NCBI GenBank assembly: GCA_009693575.1
Contig: SHWZ01000007.1
Location: forward strand, 1-64,000
Length of the DNA stretch: 64,000 nucleotides
Origin: Flavobacteriaceae bacterium
GTDB lineage: Bacteria > Bacteroidota > Bacteroidia > UKL13-3
Reading direction: 5' to 3'
The notes below the pieces were generated by a model, which saw nothing but the letters and a program-made list of their open reading frames with translations, ran no database searches and was not told where the DNA came from. The position numbers were made by a program, and so were the translations under genes. Positions 40,748 through 49,830 of the stretch are shown here, in pieces. Each line of letters starts with the position of its first letter. The first letter of the stretch is position 1.

Positions 40748-41524
40748 TCACCCCAAAAACCTATCAAGCAAAATGCCTGTAGCCACAGCAGCATTCAGCG
40801 ATTCGGCTTCGCCAAACTTAGGGATAGAAATAGGTTGAGTGATGTGTGGAAGTAGTTCTGGCCGAATACCTGATGCTTCATTGCCAATTACTAAAACAGA
40901 GTCACTACGCAGGTCGGCTTTGCCAATGTGCAGGCCATCAAGCACTGCCCCAAATATGCGTTCGGGGTGTTGACTCAATATAGTTTCAAACGGCACATAG
41001 TGTACCTGCATCCTAAAAAGAGAACCCATGCAGGCCTGGACCACTTTGGGGCTGTAGCAATCCACCGTATCTGGGCTGCAGAAAAGTTGGGTAAGACCAT
41101 ACCAGTCGGCAGTGCGGATGATGGTGCCGAGGTTGCCAGGGTCGCGGATGCCGTCGAGGTAGAGGGTAAAAGAGGAAGGGAGATTCGTTATGTTGGTTCT
41201 TCCTTCGGCGTTTGGTGGCTCGTTGTAAATTGGAATTTCTGCTATGGCAATGATTGCCTGTGGAGTCGTTAGGCCAGAGATTCGTTCGAGGTCGCGGGGT
41301 TTCATTGGAACTACGTTTGCGGTTTGGGGCAATTCGGCTTCATGGGCATCAAGCCAGTCTTTCAGCCCTAATAAATGGCTAACCCTTAATTTTGACCGCA
41401 AAAGCTCCCCAACCGACTTATCTCCCTCCACCACAAAATGCCCTTCCAATTGCCTGAACTTTTTGTCCTGAAGCGATTTGATGTATTTAGCAAGGGCAGC
41501 AGTGAGCATATTTTTTTTAGGCAA
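40748..41524 (-). CDS. TrmH/SpoU family RNA 2'-O-methyltransferase
   Basis: 'LDGIRDPGNLGTIIRTADWYGL', 'VLVIGNEASGIRPELL', 'ISIPKFGEAESLNAAVATGILL'; alternative start 41509. Confidence 0.94.
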   Translation of the reverse strand: MPKKNMLTAALAKYIKSLQDKKFRQLEGHFVVEGDKSVGELLRSKLRVSHLLGLKDWLDAHEAELPQTANVVPMKPRDLERISGLTTPQAIIAIAEIPIYNEPPNAEGRTNITNLPSSFTLYLDGIRDPGNLGTIIRTADWYGLTQLFCSPDTVDCYSPKVVQACMGSLFRMQVHYVPFETILSQHPERIFGAVLDGLHIGKADLRSDSVLVIGNEASGIRPELLPHITQPISIPKFGEAESLNAAVATGILLDRFLG

Positions 41525-43849
41525 AATAAAGCCATCCTTCTTCTAATTGGGCTATGTTGTCTTGGCTCTTGCCGATTACCCTTGATGCTACATCAAGGCC
41601 AATACTTGCTAGATGGAAATCGAGTGCGTGTGCAAGAACCTCCAAATACAGGAACAGCAGAGCTGCAGCCGGGCATGGAACTGAACTATAAACAGAAGCC
41701 AAATCGCAAAATTTTAGGGGCTATAAAATTTCACCTCACTATTTATAGGCTTGGTGCTATGTTTCGCAAGACGAATAAAGTAAGCAACTTTCTCACAAAC
41801 AAAGTGGGCGAAAGACCGGTAATTCTTGATTCTTCGCTGTGTGATGCAACAGTGAATTTGATAAGGCAATACCTGCTGAATAATGGATATATGCAGGCCG
41901 AAGTAAGTTATACTGTGAAAGTTTTTGCGGTGAAAAAACTGATACGAAATGCGGTGGTTACTTACAATGTAAAACTTGGCCCCGTCTACACCATCAAGCA
42001 TATTGACTATACTGTTGGCGATACTGCCATTGCCCTGATATTGGATGAAGCCAAAGACAAAAGGCTGATAGCTGATGGGCAAAATTTTGTTACTTCAAAA
42101 ATGGTGGCCGAGCGTCAACGTATCAACGATCTGCTAAAAACCAAGGGCTACTATCTATTTGCTCCTAATTACATCAGCTACGAATGGGACAGTACCTACA
42201 GCAAAGTGATGCTGACCATGCTCATACAAAATCCAACAGACAGAAACCATCACACGGCCTATCATTTCGGGAGGGTTTTTGTTGAAGTTGATACGAATTT
42301 GGTACAACATGCTCAGGGAGATTCGGTGGTGGCTGATGGAGTTAGCTTTATGTTGAATGGATACAATGTGGATGCCCATCTGCTGCGTAAAGCACTCAAC
42401 TTCGACCCTGGAGAAATGTATTCGCATACACGAGTGGAAGACACCTACAAAGCACTGGTGCAATTAAGCATTTTTAAGTTTGTAAATATAAGACTAGAAC
42501 CTGCCGACAGCTTAAGTGACCGATTGATTTGTCACATCAGACTTACGCCGCAAGTGAAACAAGATGTGTCGGTAGAGCCTACCCTGCAATTGGCCGACCA
42601 ACCAATTGCCAATGCAACCCAACAAGGCCGAAACTATGGCATTTCATTGGTGACTGGGTATACTAACAACAATATGCTAGGCAAGGCTGATATTTTCAAG
42701 CTGCGGCTTCGCAATTCGCTGGAATTTCAGTTTTGGGAAAATAAGACCACTGGCAGCAAAAACATTTATATCAGTTCAGAAAATAGTTTGAATGGCTCAT
42801 TGGAACTTCTAGGACTTCGGTTTGTGCCATTTAGACTGGCCAAAAATAACGGCAACCTATACAACCGAACCATTTTCGGTGCTTCGTTGATATATGAAAT
42901 AAACCGTGACTTCGACCGCAAATTGGCGGTTCTGAGTTATGGGTACCGCTGGAATCATGGCAACCATTATTATGCCCTTTTTCCTGCGGAGGTCAGCTAC
43001 ATAAAAACTGATAATTTGAGCCAACAACTCCAAATCTACCTAAATACTCCTGCTGGTGCCGTTCTGAGTAATTTGTTTGGCAAAAATTTTATAGCAGGGT
43101 CGCGTTTTGTGTATAGCTACAGCAATCAGCAAGTGCGTAATGGTAAAAGCTATTTTATACTAAAATCTACCCCACTAGAAGTAGCTGGGAACTTGTTCGA
43201 TTTGGCATATGGAATTATTGACAACAGCAAACCACATAACGAACGCACCATATTTGGGGTAAAGTATTTTCAGTATATCAAAACTGATTGGGATGTGCGT
43301 TACAATCAGCCCCTCCTTCGCCGCATCAGTGCGGTGTTTAGGCTCAATGCTGCTTGCGGACTTCCGTTTGGGAACTCGACCATCATTCCGTACGAAAAGC
43401 GGTATTTCAGTGGTGGGTCGGTGAGCTTGCGTGGGTGGCGGCCACGTACCCTTGGGCCAGGTGGTTTCAACGATGTAAACAACCCCTTGAACCGCACAGG
43501 CGAATTCAAACTTGAAAGCAATTTTGAGCTGCGTTTTCCAATCTATAAAAAAGTATTGGAGGGTGCGTTTTTCATAGATGCCGGAAATGTATGGAACATC
43601 CGCCACGACCCCCTGCTGCCCGATGCCGAAATAAACATCAATCGTTTCAAAAGTGAAATAGCCATGGATGGCGGAATTGGCTTACGGGTGAACCTGCCTT
43701 TCTTCATGATTCGGGCTGATGCTGCCATACAAATGCGTGACCCATCGCAACCGCTGGCCAACCGCTGGGTAGGCTACCAAAACCTGAAAGATATGAAAAC
43801 AGCCTACAATTCCATCAATTGGAGCTTCGGCATAGGCTATCCATTCTGA
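41510..43849 (+). CDS. BamA/TamA-type outer membrane protein (putative lipoprotein)
   Basis: Lipobox 'LLLIGLCCLGSC', POTRA-like N-terminal half, 'FSGGSVSLRGWRPRTLGPG' and C-terminal barrel 'NSINWSFGIGYPF'; start uncertain (ORF opens at 41438, inside trmH). Confidence 0.9.
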   Translation: MFFRQNKAILLLIGLCCLGSCRLPLMLHQGQYLLDGNRVRVQEPPNTGTAELQPGMELNYKQKPNRKILGAIKFHLTIYRLGAMFRKTNKVSNFLTNKVGERPVILDSSLCDATVNLIRQYLLNNGYMQAEVSYTVKVFAVKKLIRNAVVTYNVKLGPVYTIKHIDYTVGDTAIALILDEAKDKRLIADGQNFVTSKMVAERQRINDLLKTKGYYLFAPNYISYEWDSTYSKVMLTMLIQNPTDRNHHTAYHFGRVFVEVDTNLVQHAQGDSVVADGVSFMLNGYNVDAHLLRKALNFDPGEMYSHTRVEDTYKALVQLSIFKFVNIRLEPADSLSDRLICHIRLTPQVKQDVSVEPTLQLADQPIANATQQGRNYGISLVTGYTNNNMLGKADIFKLRLRNSLEFQFWENKTTGSKNIYISSENSLNGSLELLGLRFVPFRLAKNNGNLYNRTIFGASLIYEINRDFDRKLAVLSYGYRWNHGNHYYALFPAEVSYIKTDNLSQQLQIYLNTPAGAVLSNLFGKNFIAGSRFVYSYSNQQVRNGKSYFILKSTPLEVAGNLFDLAYGIIDNSKPHNERTIFGVKYFQYIKTDWDVRYNQPLLRRISAVFRLNAACGLPFGNSTIIPYEKRYFSGGSVSLRGWRPRTLGPGGFNDVNNPLNRTGEFKLESNFELRFPIYKKVLEGAFFIDAGNVWNIRHDPLLPDAEININRFKSEIAMDGGIGLRVNLPFFMIRADAAIQMRDPSQPLANRWVGYQNLKDMKTAYNSINWSFGIGYPF

Positions 43850-43852
43850 CAG

Positions 43853-44728
43853 ATGATACAAAACCTATTCAGGCTGGTGCGATTTGGCAATTTGCTCATC
43901 ATTGCCCTCACCCAATATTGCTTGGCAGGTTTCCTTAGCAAAGAAAAATTAAGTGTTACCTTACTGGATAAAAACCTTGCCCTGCTTTGCCTCAGCACCA
44001 TGCTGATAGCAGCAGCTGGATATATCATCAACGATTACCTTGACGTAAAAATAGACGAAGTGAACAAGCCCGACCGAGTGTTGGTGGGCAACAGCATCAG
44101 CCGGAAGTTTGCCATCCTGCTGCATGTTTCGTTGAACTTAATTGCAATTGCTTTGGTCATCACGGTATCCAGAACCATTGCCGTCATTGAACTTGGTACA
44201 GCCTTGTTGCTTGTGAAATACTCCAGCACCTACAAACGAAAATTGCTTATCGGGAATATAATCGTGGCTCTGTTTTGTGGGCTCTCTTTGTTTGTGGTAT
44301 GGCTATGGAAACCCGAACTAAGTCTGCTACATGTGATGGCCTACACCCTGTTTGCATTTATCGCCACCCTAAGCCGCGAAATAATCAAAGACATGGAAGA
44401 CATGAAAGGCGACCGCATAGCCGATTGCCGCACATTGCCACTGGTGTTTGGCATCAAACAAACCAAGAAAATTTTGTTCATCATCTCCTCGATGTTAGTC
44501 ACCGCCTGCATCATCTATTTCTACGAATTGATGAAAAGCCAGCATATCCTTGATGCCCTCAAACCAGTGTTTACAGCCTACTTAGCTTTTGCTTTGATAC
44601 TGCCGTTTTTCTTGCTCATCTATCAAGTAAACCAAGCCAATACCACCAGCGATTTTGCCCGCCTCAGCCGCCTCAACAAACTAATTATGCTAAGTGGCAT
44701 CCTGACTTTGGTGTTTTTTGGGGAGTAA
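43853..44728 (+). CDS. UbiA prenyltransferase family protein (geranylgeranylglycerol-phosphate geranylgeranyltransferase-like)
   Basis: 291 aa; 'AAGYIINDYLDVKIDEVNKPDRVLVGNSISRK' (NDxxDxxxD-type), 'SREIIKDMEDMKGDRIADCRTLPLVFG'. Confidence 0.92.
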   Translation: MIQNLFRLVRFGNLLIIALTQYCLAGFLSKEKLSVTLLDKNLALLCLSTMLIAAAGYIINDYLDVKIDEVNKPDRVLVGNSISRKFAILLHVSLNLIAIALVITVSRTIAVIELGTALLLVKYSSTYKRKLLIGNIIVALFCGLSLFVVWLWKPELSLLHVMAYTLFAFIATLSREIIKDMEDMKGDRIADCRTLPLVFGIKQTKKILFIISSMLVTACIIYFYELMKSQHILDALKPVFTAYLAFALILPFFLLIYQVNQANTTSDFARLSRLNKLIMLSGILTLVFFGE

Positions 44729-44755
44729 ACACATATATACATTATTACATACCCC

Positions 44756-45250
44756 ATGAACCCCTACATCGAAATCATTCTGCGAACGATTACTGTATAT
44801 GTAGCCATTGTGCTAGGCATACGGTTGTTTGGCAAAAAAGAGAAACGCCAACTGTCCATTACTGATTAGGTTTTTTTACTCCTTATTAGCAATGCGGTGC
44901 AAAATGCAATGGTGGGAGCTGGGGCTTCGCTCGTAGGTGGATTAATTGCGGCTACAACCTTGTTTGTAGCCAACTTTGTTTTTAAGAATCTCCTTTTCAA
45001 AAGCAAGAAATTTTCACAGTTGATGCAGGGTGAGCCGATGGTATTGGTGTATAAAGGTGCAGTGCGGCATCAAAATTTGGAAAGCGAGCGGATAACAATG
45101 CAGGAATTGGAAGCCGTAATACGCGAACACGGACTGTCTGAGACTAAAAAAGTAGAACTTGCCGTACTAGAGATTGATGGCAAGTTCAGTGTGGTTGCTA
45201 CGGATGAGCATAAACTAAAATCATATAAAAGGGAGGGAGGAGGTTCTTAG
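44756..45250 (+). pseudogene. DUF421 (YetF-like) membrane protein with in-frame TAG
   Basis: MNPYIEIILRTITVYVAIVLGIRLFGKKEKRQLSITD-TAG(44867-44869)-VFLLLISNAVQNAMVGAGASLVGGLIAATTLFVANFVFK.., same frame throughout; DUF421 proteins normally continue through this point. Confidence 0.82.
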
Positions 45251-45300
45251 TTAAAGGTTTTACAACTAAAACCTAAGGCCAATTAACTAATAACATTTTA

Positions 45301-47007
45301 CTATTCTGGCCTTATTTCCAATTCTTTGGCAAAGTTGCGAAGGGTTGGATAATCCTCAATCATCTTCTTGAATTTTTCCTCGGGGGTAAAGTAGGCGGGC
45401 TTGCCTTCTTTAGGCTCTATCACTACTATTTTCAATTCGGGGCGTATGCCTGTTTCTTTCAGAATGTGTGACATGAAAGCCATACGTTCATCTTCCATTA
45501 GTCCTACGTTATGGCCACCTTCCATCTCCACTATCAACTGACCATCAGTGTCTACTATAAAGTTAAAATTATCAATCACCGTATACAGCATTTTCTTATG
45601 CGAAGCCTGCAATTTTTCCTTGAATGAAACGAGCACTGAGGGCAACATTTCTACTGAAAGAATTTTATTTTCTGTGCTTTCTTCCGAATCGCTTTCGTAT
45701 TTTTTCGAGCTCAATTCCTGCTGCTTTTGTCGTTCTTGCTTCAGTATATCTTCATGCGAGAATCTAAGATTAATCTTATTTTTCTCTAGCTTGGGTAGTG
45801 GCACCGATTTATCGTAGCTCACTTCCGGTTCAGCTATTTTCACAGCATTATTCCCACCTTTGAACGCAACCGATGCCCGCTGTGGGACCACTTCAATTGG
45901 CCTCATTTCCATTACCTGTTTTATATGGCAAAGTTTTATCAAGGCCATCTCTACATGGAGGCGTTGGTTACGGGCTTCCTTGTATCGAACATCGGCATCG
46001 TTCACTATATTCATGGCATTCAGTAAAAAGGCTACACCCATCGACTGGGCTTGCTCTTGTGTCAGCTTGGCGATGCTTCCCGCAAGTTCAAGCAAGTGTA
46101 GTGTTTCTGGTCTTTGAGCAACCAACAGATTCCTGAGATGCTCCCCAAATCCAGCCAAAAACACATGCCCATCAAAGCCATTTTTGTATATTTCATCATA
46201 CGTATTCAAGGCAGTCGTCACTTCCTGCCCCGTTACCGCATCCGTTATCCTGAAATAATATTCGTGGTCAAGCACGTTTAGGTTTTCCGCTACCGATTTG
46301 TAGGTAATGTTGTTGCCTGAGAAACTCACCATCTGGTCGAGCATGGTGAGAGCATCACGCAAGGCACCATCTGCACGACGGCTTATCAGGTGCAAGGCTT
46401 CTTCTTCGGCGGTTATATTTTCTTTGGTGCAAATGCCTTGCAGATGCTTCACACTATCCTCAATTTTGATGCGGTTGAAACTGAACACTTGACAGCGGCT
46501 AAGGATGGTGGGCAAAATCTTATGCCGCTCAGTGGTAGCCAATATAAAAATGGCATACGATGGTGGTTCTTCCAATGTTTTGAGGAAGGCATTGAAGGCT
46601 GCTGCCGACAACATGTGTACCTCATCAATAATATACACTTTGTACTTGGAACCTTGCGGGGGGTAACGCACCTGCTCCACCAGACTGCGTATGTCGTCTA
46701 CCGAATTGTTGCTAGCGGCATCCAACTCATAGATATTGAATGACTGCGACTGATTGAAACTGCGGCAGCTATCGCATTCATTGCAGGGCTCAGCATCACT
46801 GCTTGGGTTCAGGCAGTTGATGGCCTTGGCCAAAATGCGTGCACAGGTAGTTTTGCCTACACCACGTGGCCCACAAAAAAGAAATGCCTGAGCTAGGTGT
46901 TCGCCCTTGATGGCATTCTTAAGGGTGGACGTGATATGCTCCTGCCCGATTACAGTGTCAAAGGTTCCCGGCCTGTATTTACGCGATGATACTACGAATT
47001 GTGACAT
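45301..47007 (-). CDS. dnaX: DNA polymerase III subunits gamma/tau
   Basis: 'VSSRKYRPGTFDTVIGQEHITSTLKNAI', 'FCGPRGVGKTTCARILAKAINC', 'YKVYIIDEVHMLSAAAFNAFLKTLEEPPSYAIFILATTE'. Confidence 0.97.
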   Translation of the reverse strand: MSQFVVSSRKYRPGTFDTVIGQEHITSTLKNAIKGEHLAQAFLFCGPRGVGKTTCARILAKAINCLNPSSDAEPCNECDSCRSFNQSQSFNIYELDAASNNSVDDIRSLVEQVRYPPQGSKYKVYIIDEVHMLSAAAFNAFLKTLEEPPSYAIFILATTERHKILPTILSRCQVFSFNRIKIEDSVKHLQGICTKENITAEEEALHLISRRADGALRDALTMLDQMVSFSGNNITYKSVAENLNVLDHEYYFRITDAVTGQEVTTALNTYDEIYKNGFDGHVFLAGFGEHLRNLLVAQRPETLHLLELAGSIAKLTQEQAQSMGVAFLLNAMNIVNDADVRYKEARNQRLHVEMALIKLCHIKQVMEMRPIEVVPQRASVAFKGGNNAVKIAEPEVSYDKSVPLPKLEKNKINLRFSHEDILKQERQKQQELSSKKYESDSEESTENKILSVEMLPSVLVSFKEKLQASHKKMLYTVIDNFNFIVDTDGQLIVEMEGGHNVGLMEDERMAFMSHILKETGIRPELKIVVIEPKEGKPAYFTPEEKFKKMIEDYPTLRNFAKELEIRPE

Positions 47008-47188
47008 GATTATTTACCCTAAAACTAAGGTTTGCGAAATAAGGTGACAACGGCTTTTGTTTATGCACAAATTTTAAGGAAAATGGCCACAAAGAAATGA
47101 GCCATTATGTTTATCCGGAAAGCATCACTCCCCCGGCTTTAACAGCTTGAACAAAAATGGTTTTTTGAAATCAATCCACCAAAACTCC

Positions 47189-48097
47189 TACATTTGCCTC
47201 ATGGAAAGTATCGTAACCGCTCCCAGCCAAAAACCGATTTCGGTAAGCAAATTCTTAACTGGCAGACTTTATGGCCTTGGCAGCGACAGCGTTATGACCA
47301 AGTTGCAGAAAGGCGAAATACTGCTGAATGGGCAGGTGGCCAAAGCATCGGATTTGGTGCAAGGCCACGACATTATCAGCATTGAAACCGATAACCGACC
47401 CAACATTGTGGCGGAGGATATTCCACTACACATCGTATTTGAGAACGAAAACGTGCTGGTGCTGAACAAACCCGCTGGCATGGCCATGCACAAAGGGCTT
47501 GGCGTTTATAACGGAACACTGCTAAATGCTCTGGCGGGATATTATGAAAAGTCGGGGCAGACCAGCAACGTGCCCAACGGCCTAGCTCACCGTTTGGACA
47601 AAAATACTTCGGGCTTGGTGGTGGTAGGCAAATCGGCGGAAGCAAGAAACCTACTTTCATTGCAGTTTGCCGATAAATCTGCCAAACGGATATACACAGG
47701 CTATGTGTGGAACAACCCCGGCAACAGCACCCTCGACCTACCCATTGGCCGCGACCCCAAGAACGAAACCATTATAAAGGTGTTGGAGGAAGGCGGCAAA
47801 GAAGCGGTGACGCATTTCCGCACACTGCACAGCAATGCCCTGTGGAGCAAAATGGAATGGGAACTGGAAACTGGCCGTACCCATCAGATACGTGTACACA
47901 TGCACCACTTGGTGTGCCCCATCCTAGCCGACGAACGTTACACCATTGAGCTTTCGGAGGAGCAGGCTCATTTGGAAAGGATATTGAAAGAAAACTACAA
48001 AGGCCACTTTCTGCACGCCACCAAACTTAGCTTCATTGAGCCAATCACCAAAGAGGAATTGAGCTTTGAATGTGCTGAGCCATTTAGGGTTGCGTAA
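47189..48097 (+). CDS. RluA-family pseudouridine synthase (S4 domain)
   Basis: 'ENENVLVLNKPAGMAMHKG', 'GLAHRLDKNTSGLVVVGKSAEA', 'WELETGRTHQIRVHMHHL'; ORF opens at 47147 but the start is probably near MESIVT. Confidence 0.94.
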   Translation, partial: YICLMESIVTAPSQKPISVSKFLTGRLYGLGSDSVMTKLQKGEILLNGQVAKASDLVQGHDIISIETDNRPNIVAEDIPLHIVFENENVLVLNKPAGMAMHKGLGVYNGTLLNALAGYYEKSGQTSNVPNGLAHRLDKNTSGLVVVGKSAEARNLLSLQFADKSAKRIYTGYVWNNPGNSTLDLPIGRDPKNETIIKVLEEGGKEAVTHFRTLHSNALWSKMEWELETGRTHQIRVHMHHLVCPILADERYTIELSEEQAHLERILKENYKGHFLHATKLSFIEPITKEELSFECAEPFRVA

Positions 48098-48359
48098 TCA
48101 ATCTACTAACCAATAATGCCTATACACAAATGTAGCCAAAGCTCTGCCAAAAGGATCGGTGCAGGTTTTGTTTGCTAACATACACTTCCAATGACCCCAC
48201 ATTCAATTGGGGATCAGCAAAAATTGAGGTGATAACGAAACAGATTGACGGTATTTTCTTCATTGAGTTAGGTAATTAGAACGGTAAATGTAACAAGACC
48301 TATCTGAATTACAATCCCAAATAATCCTCCTTCAAGCCCCTACCTTTGTTGCCAAGAAT

Positions 48360-49820
48360 ATGAGCGAAGAAATTTTCAAAAAAGTGGTATCGCACAGCAA
48401 GGAATATGGCTTTGTATTTCCGAGTAGCGAGATTTATGACGGACTTGGTGCAATATATGATTATGGTCAAAACGGGGTTGAGCTGAAGAACAATATTCGC
48501 CAGTATTGGTGGAAAAGCATGGTGAATCTGCATGATAATATTGTCGGGTTGGATTCTGCCATTTTCATGCATCCTAAGGTTTGGAAAGCGAGTGGCCATG
48601 TGGATGGTTTCAGCGATCCTATGATTGATAACAAGGACAGCAAGAAACGCTACCGTGCAGATAACCTTCTGGAAGAACGCATTGCAAAATATGAAAAAGA
48701 CGGCAAGACTAACAAAGCCGAAGAACTGCAAGCGGCTATGGATAAAGCTATCCTCGACAACGACTTACCAGCATTAAAAGCACTTATCGAACAGCATGAA
48801 ATAGCATGCCCCGTCAGTGGCACACGCACCTGGACGGATGTGAGGCAGTTCAACCTGATGTATAAAACACAGATGGGGGCTTTGGCCGAAGATGCCGAAG
48901 ATGTATATCTACGCCCCGAAACTGCTCAGGGCATTTTTGTCAATTTTTTAAATGTGCAAAAGACAGGAAGGATGAAAATTCCTTTTGGCATAGCCCAGAC
49001 AGGAAAAGCATTTCGCAACGAAGTGGTGGCCAGAGGATTTATAATGCGGATGCGTGAGTTTGAGCAAATGGAGATGCAGTTTTTTGTGCGTCCAGGTACT
49101 GAGATGGAATGGTATACCCACTGGAAAGAGCAACGCCTTAAATGGCATAATGCCCTTGGTGCAAACCCAGCCAATTACCGCTTCCACGACCATGTGAAAC
49201 TTGCACACTACGCCAATGCAGCAGTAGACATTGAATATAAATTCCCAATTGGTTTTCGGGAGGTGGAGGGTATACATAGTCGCACCGATTTCGACCTGAG
49301 CCAACACCAACAATTCAGCGGCAAAAAACTGCAATACTTCGACCCGGAAGTAAACCAGAATTATATTCCTTATGTGGTTGAAACTAGCATCGGGCTTGAC
49401 CGTATGTTCTTGCTCACCATGTGCGAATCTTTCAAAGAAGAGCAGGTACAAAACGGAGAACAAACAGAAACCCGTACCGTGCTGAACCTACCACCAGCCT
49501 TGGCTCCAGTGAAGTTGGCTGTATTTCCATTGGTAAAAAAAGATGGACTTCCCGAAATGGCCCGCACCATCATATCCGATTTGAAATACGAGATCAATTG
49601 CCAATATGAAGAGAAAGACAGCATTGGCAAACGCTACCGCCGCCACGATGCCATAGGCACACCCTTTTGTATAACAATTGATTACGAATCTTTGCAAGAC
49701 GAAAGTGTAACTATCCGTCACCGCGATACTATGACTCAAGAGCGAGTAAAAATAGCAGCACTAAAAGACCTAATTCTGCCCAAGGTGAGTATGACTGAGT
49801 TGTTGAAAAAATTGGGGTGA
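48360..49820 (+). CDS. glyS: Glycine--tRNA ligase (class II homodimeric type)
   Basis: 'EEIFKKVVSHSKEYGFVFPSSEIYDGLGAIYDYGQNGVELKNNIRQYWWKSMV', 'LRPETAQGIFVNFLNV', 'VVETSIGLDRMFL', 'YRRHDAIGTPFCITIDYES'. Confidence 0.98.
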   Translation: MSEEIFKKVVSHSKEYGFVFPSSEIYDGLGAIYDYGQNGVELKNNIRQYWWKSMVNLHDNIVGLDSAIFMHPKVWKASGHVDGFSDPMIDNKDSKKRYRADNLLEERIAKYEKDGKTNKAEELQAAMDKAILDNDLPALKALIEQHEIACPVSGTRTWTDVRQFNLMYKTQMGALAEDAEDVYLRPETAQGIFVNFLNVQKTGRMKIPFGIAQTGKAFRNEVVARGFIMRMREFEQMEMQFFVRPGTEMEWYTHWKEQRLKWHNALGANPANYRFHDHVKLAHYANAAVDIEYKFPIGFREVEGIHSRTDFDLSQHQQFSGKKLQYFDPEVNQNYIPYVVETSIGLDRMFLLTMCESFKEEQVQNGEQTETRTVLNLPPALAPVKLAVFPLVKKDGLPEMARTIISDLKYEINCQYEEKDSIGKRYRRHDAIGTPFCITIDYESLQDESVTIRHRDTMTQERVKIAALKDLILPKVSMTELLKKLG

Positions 49821-49830
49821 ACTTAAAAGT

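Noticed and set aside
470-45250. Stop-codon reassignment or programmed recoding as explanation of the interrupted genes
   Set aside because: The interruptions use TGA, TAG and TAA and include a frameshift, and neighbouring intact genes end normally with these stops; independent decay or sequencing error is simpler
48195-48220. CCCCACATTCAATTGGGG hairpin upstream of glyS
   Set aside because: Only a 5-bp stem with an 8-nt loop; too weak to call as a T-box/riboswitch or regulatory hairpin
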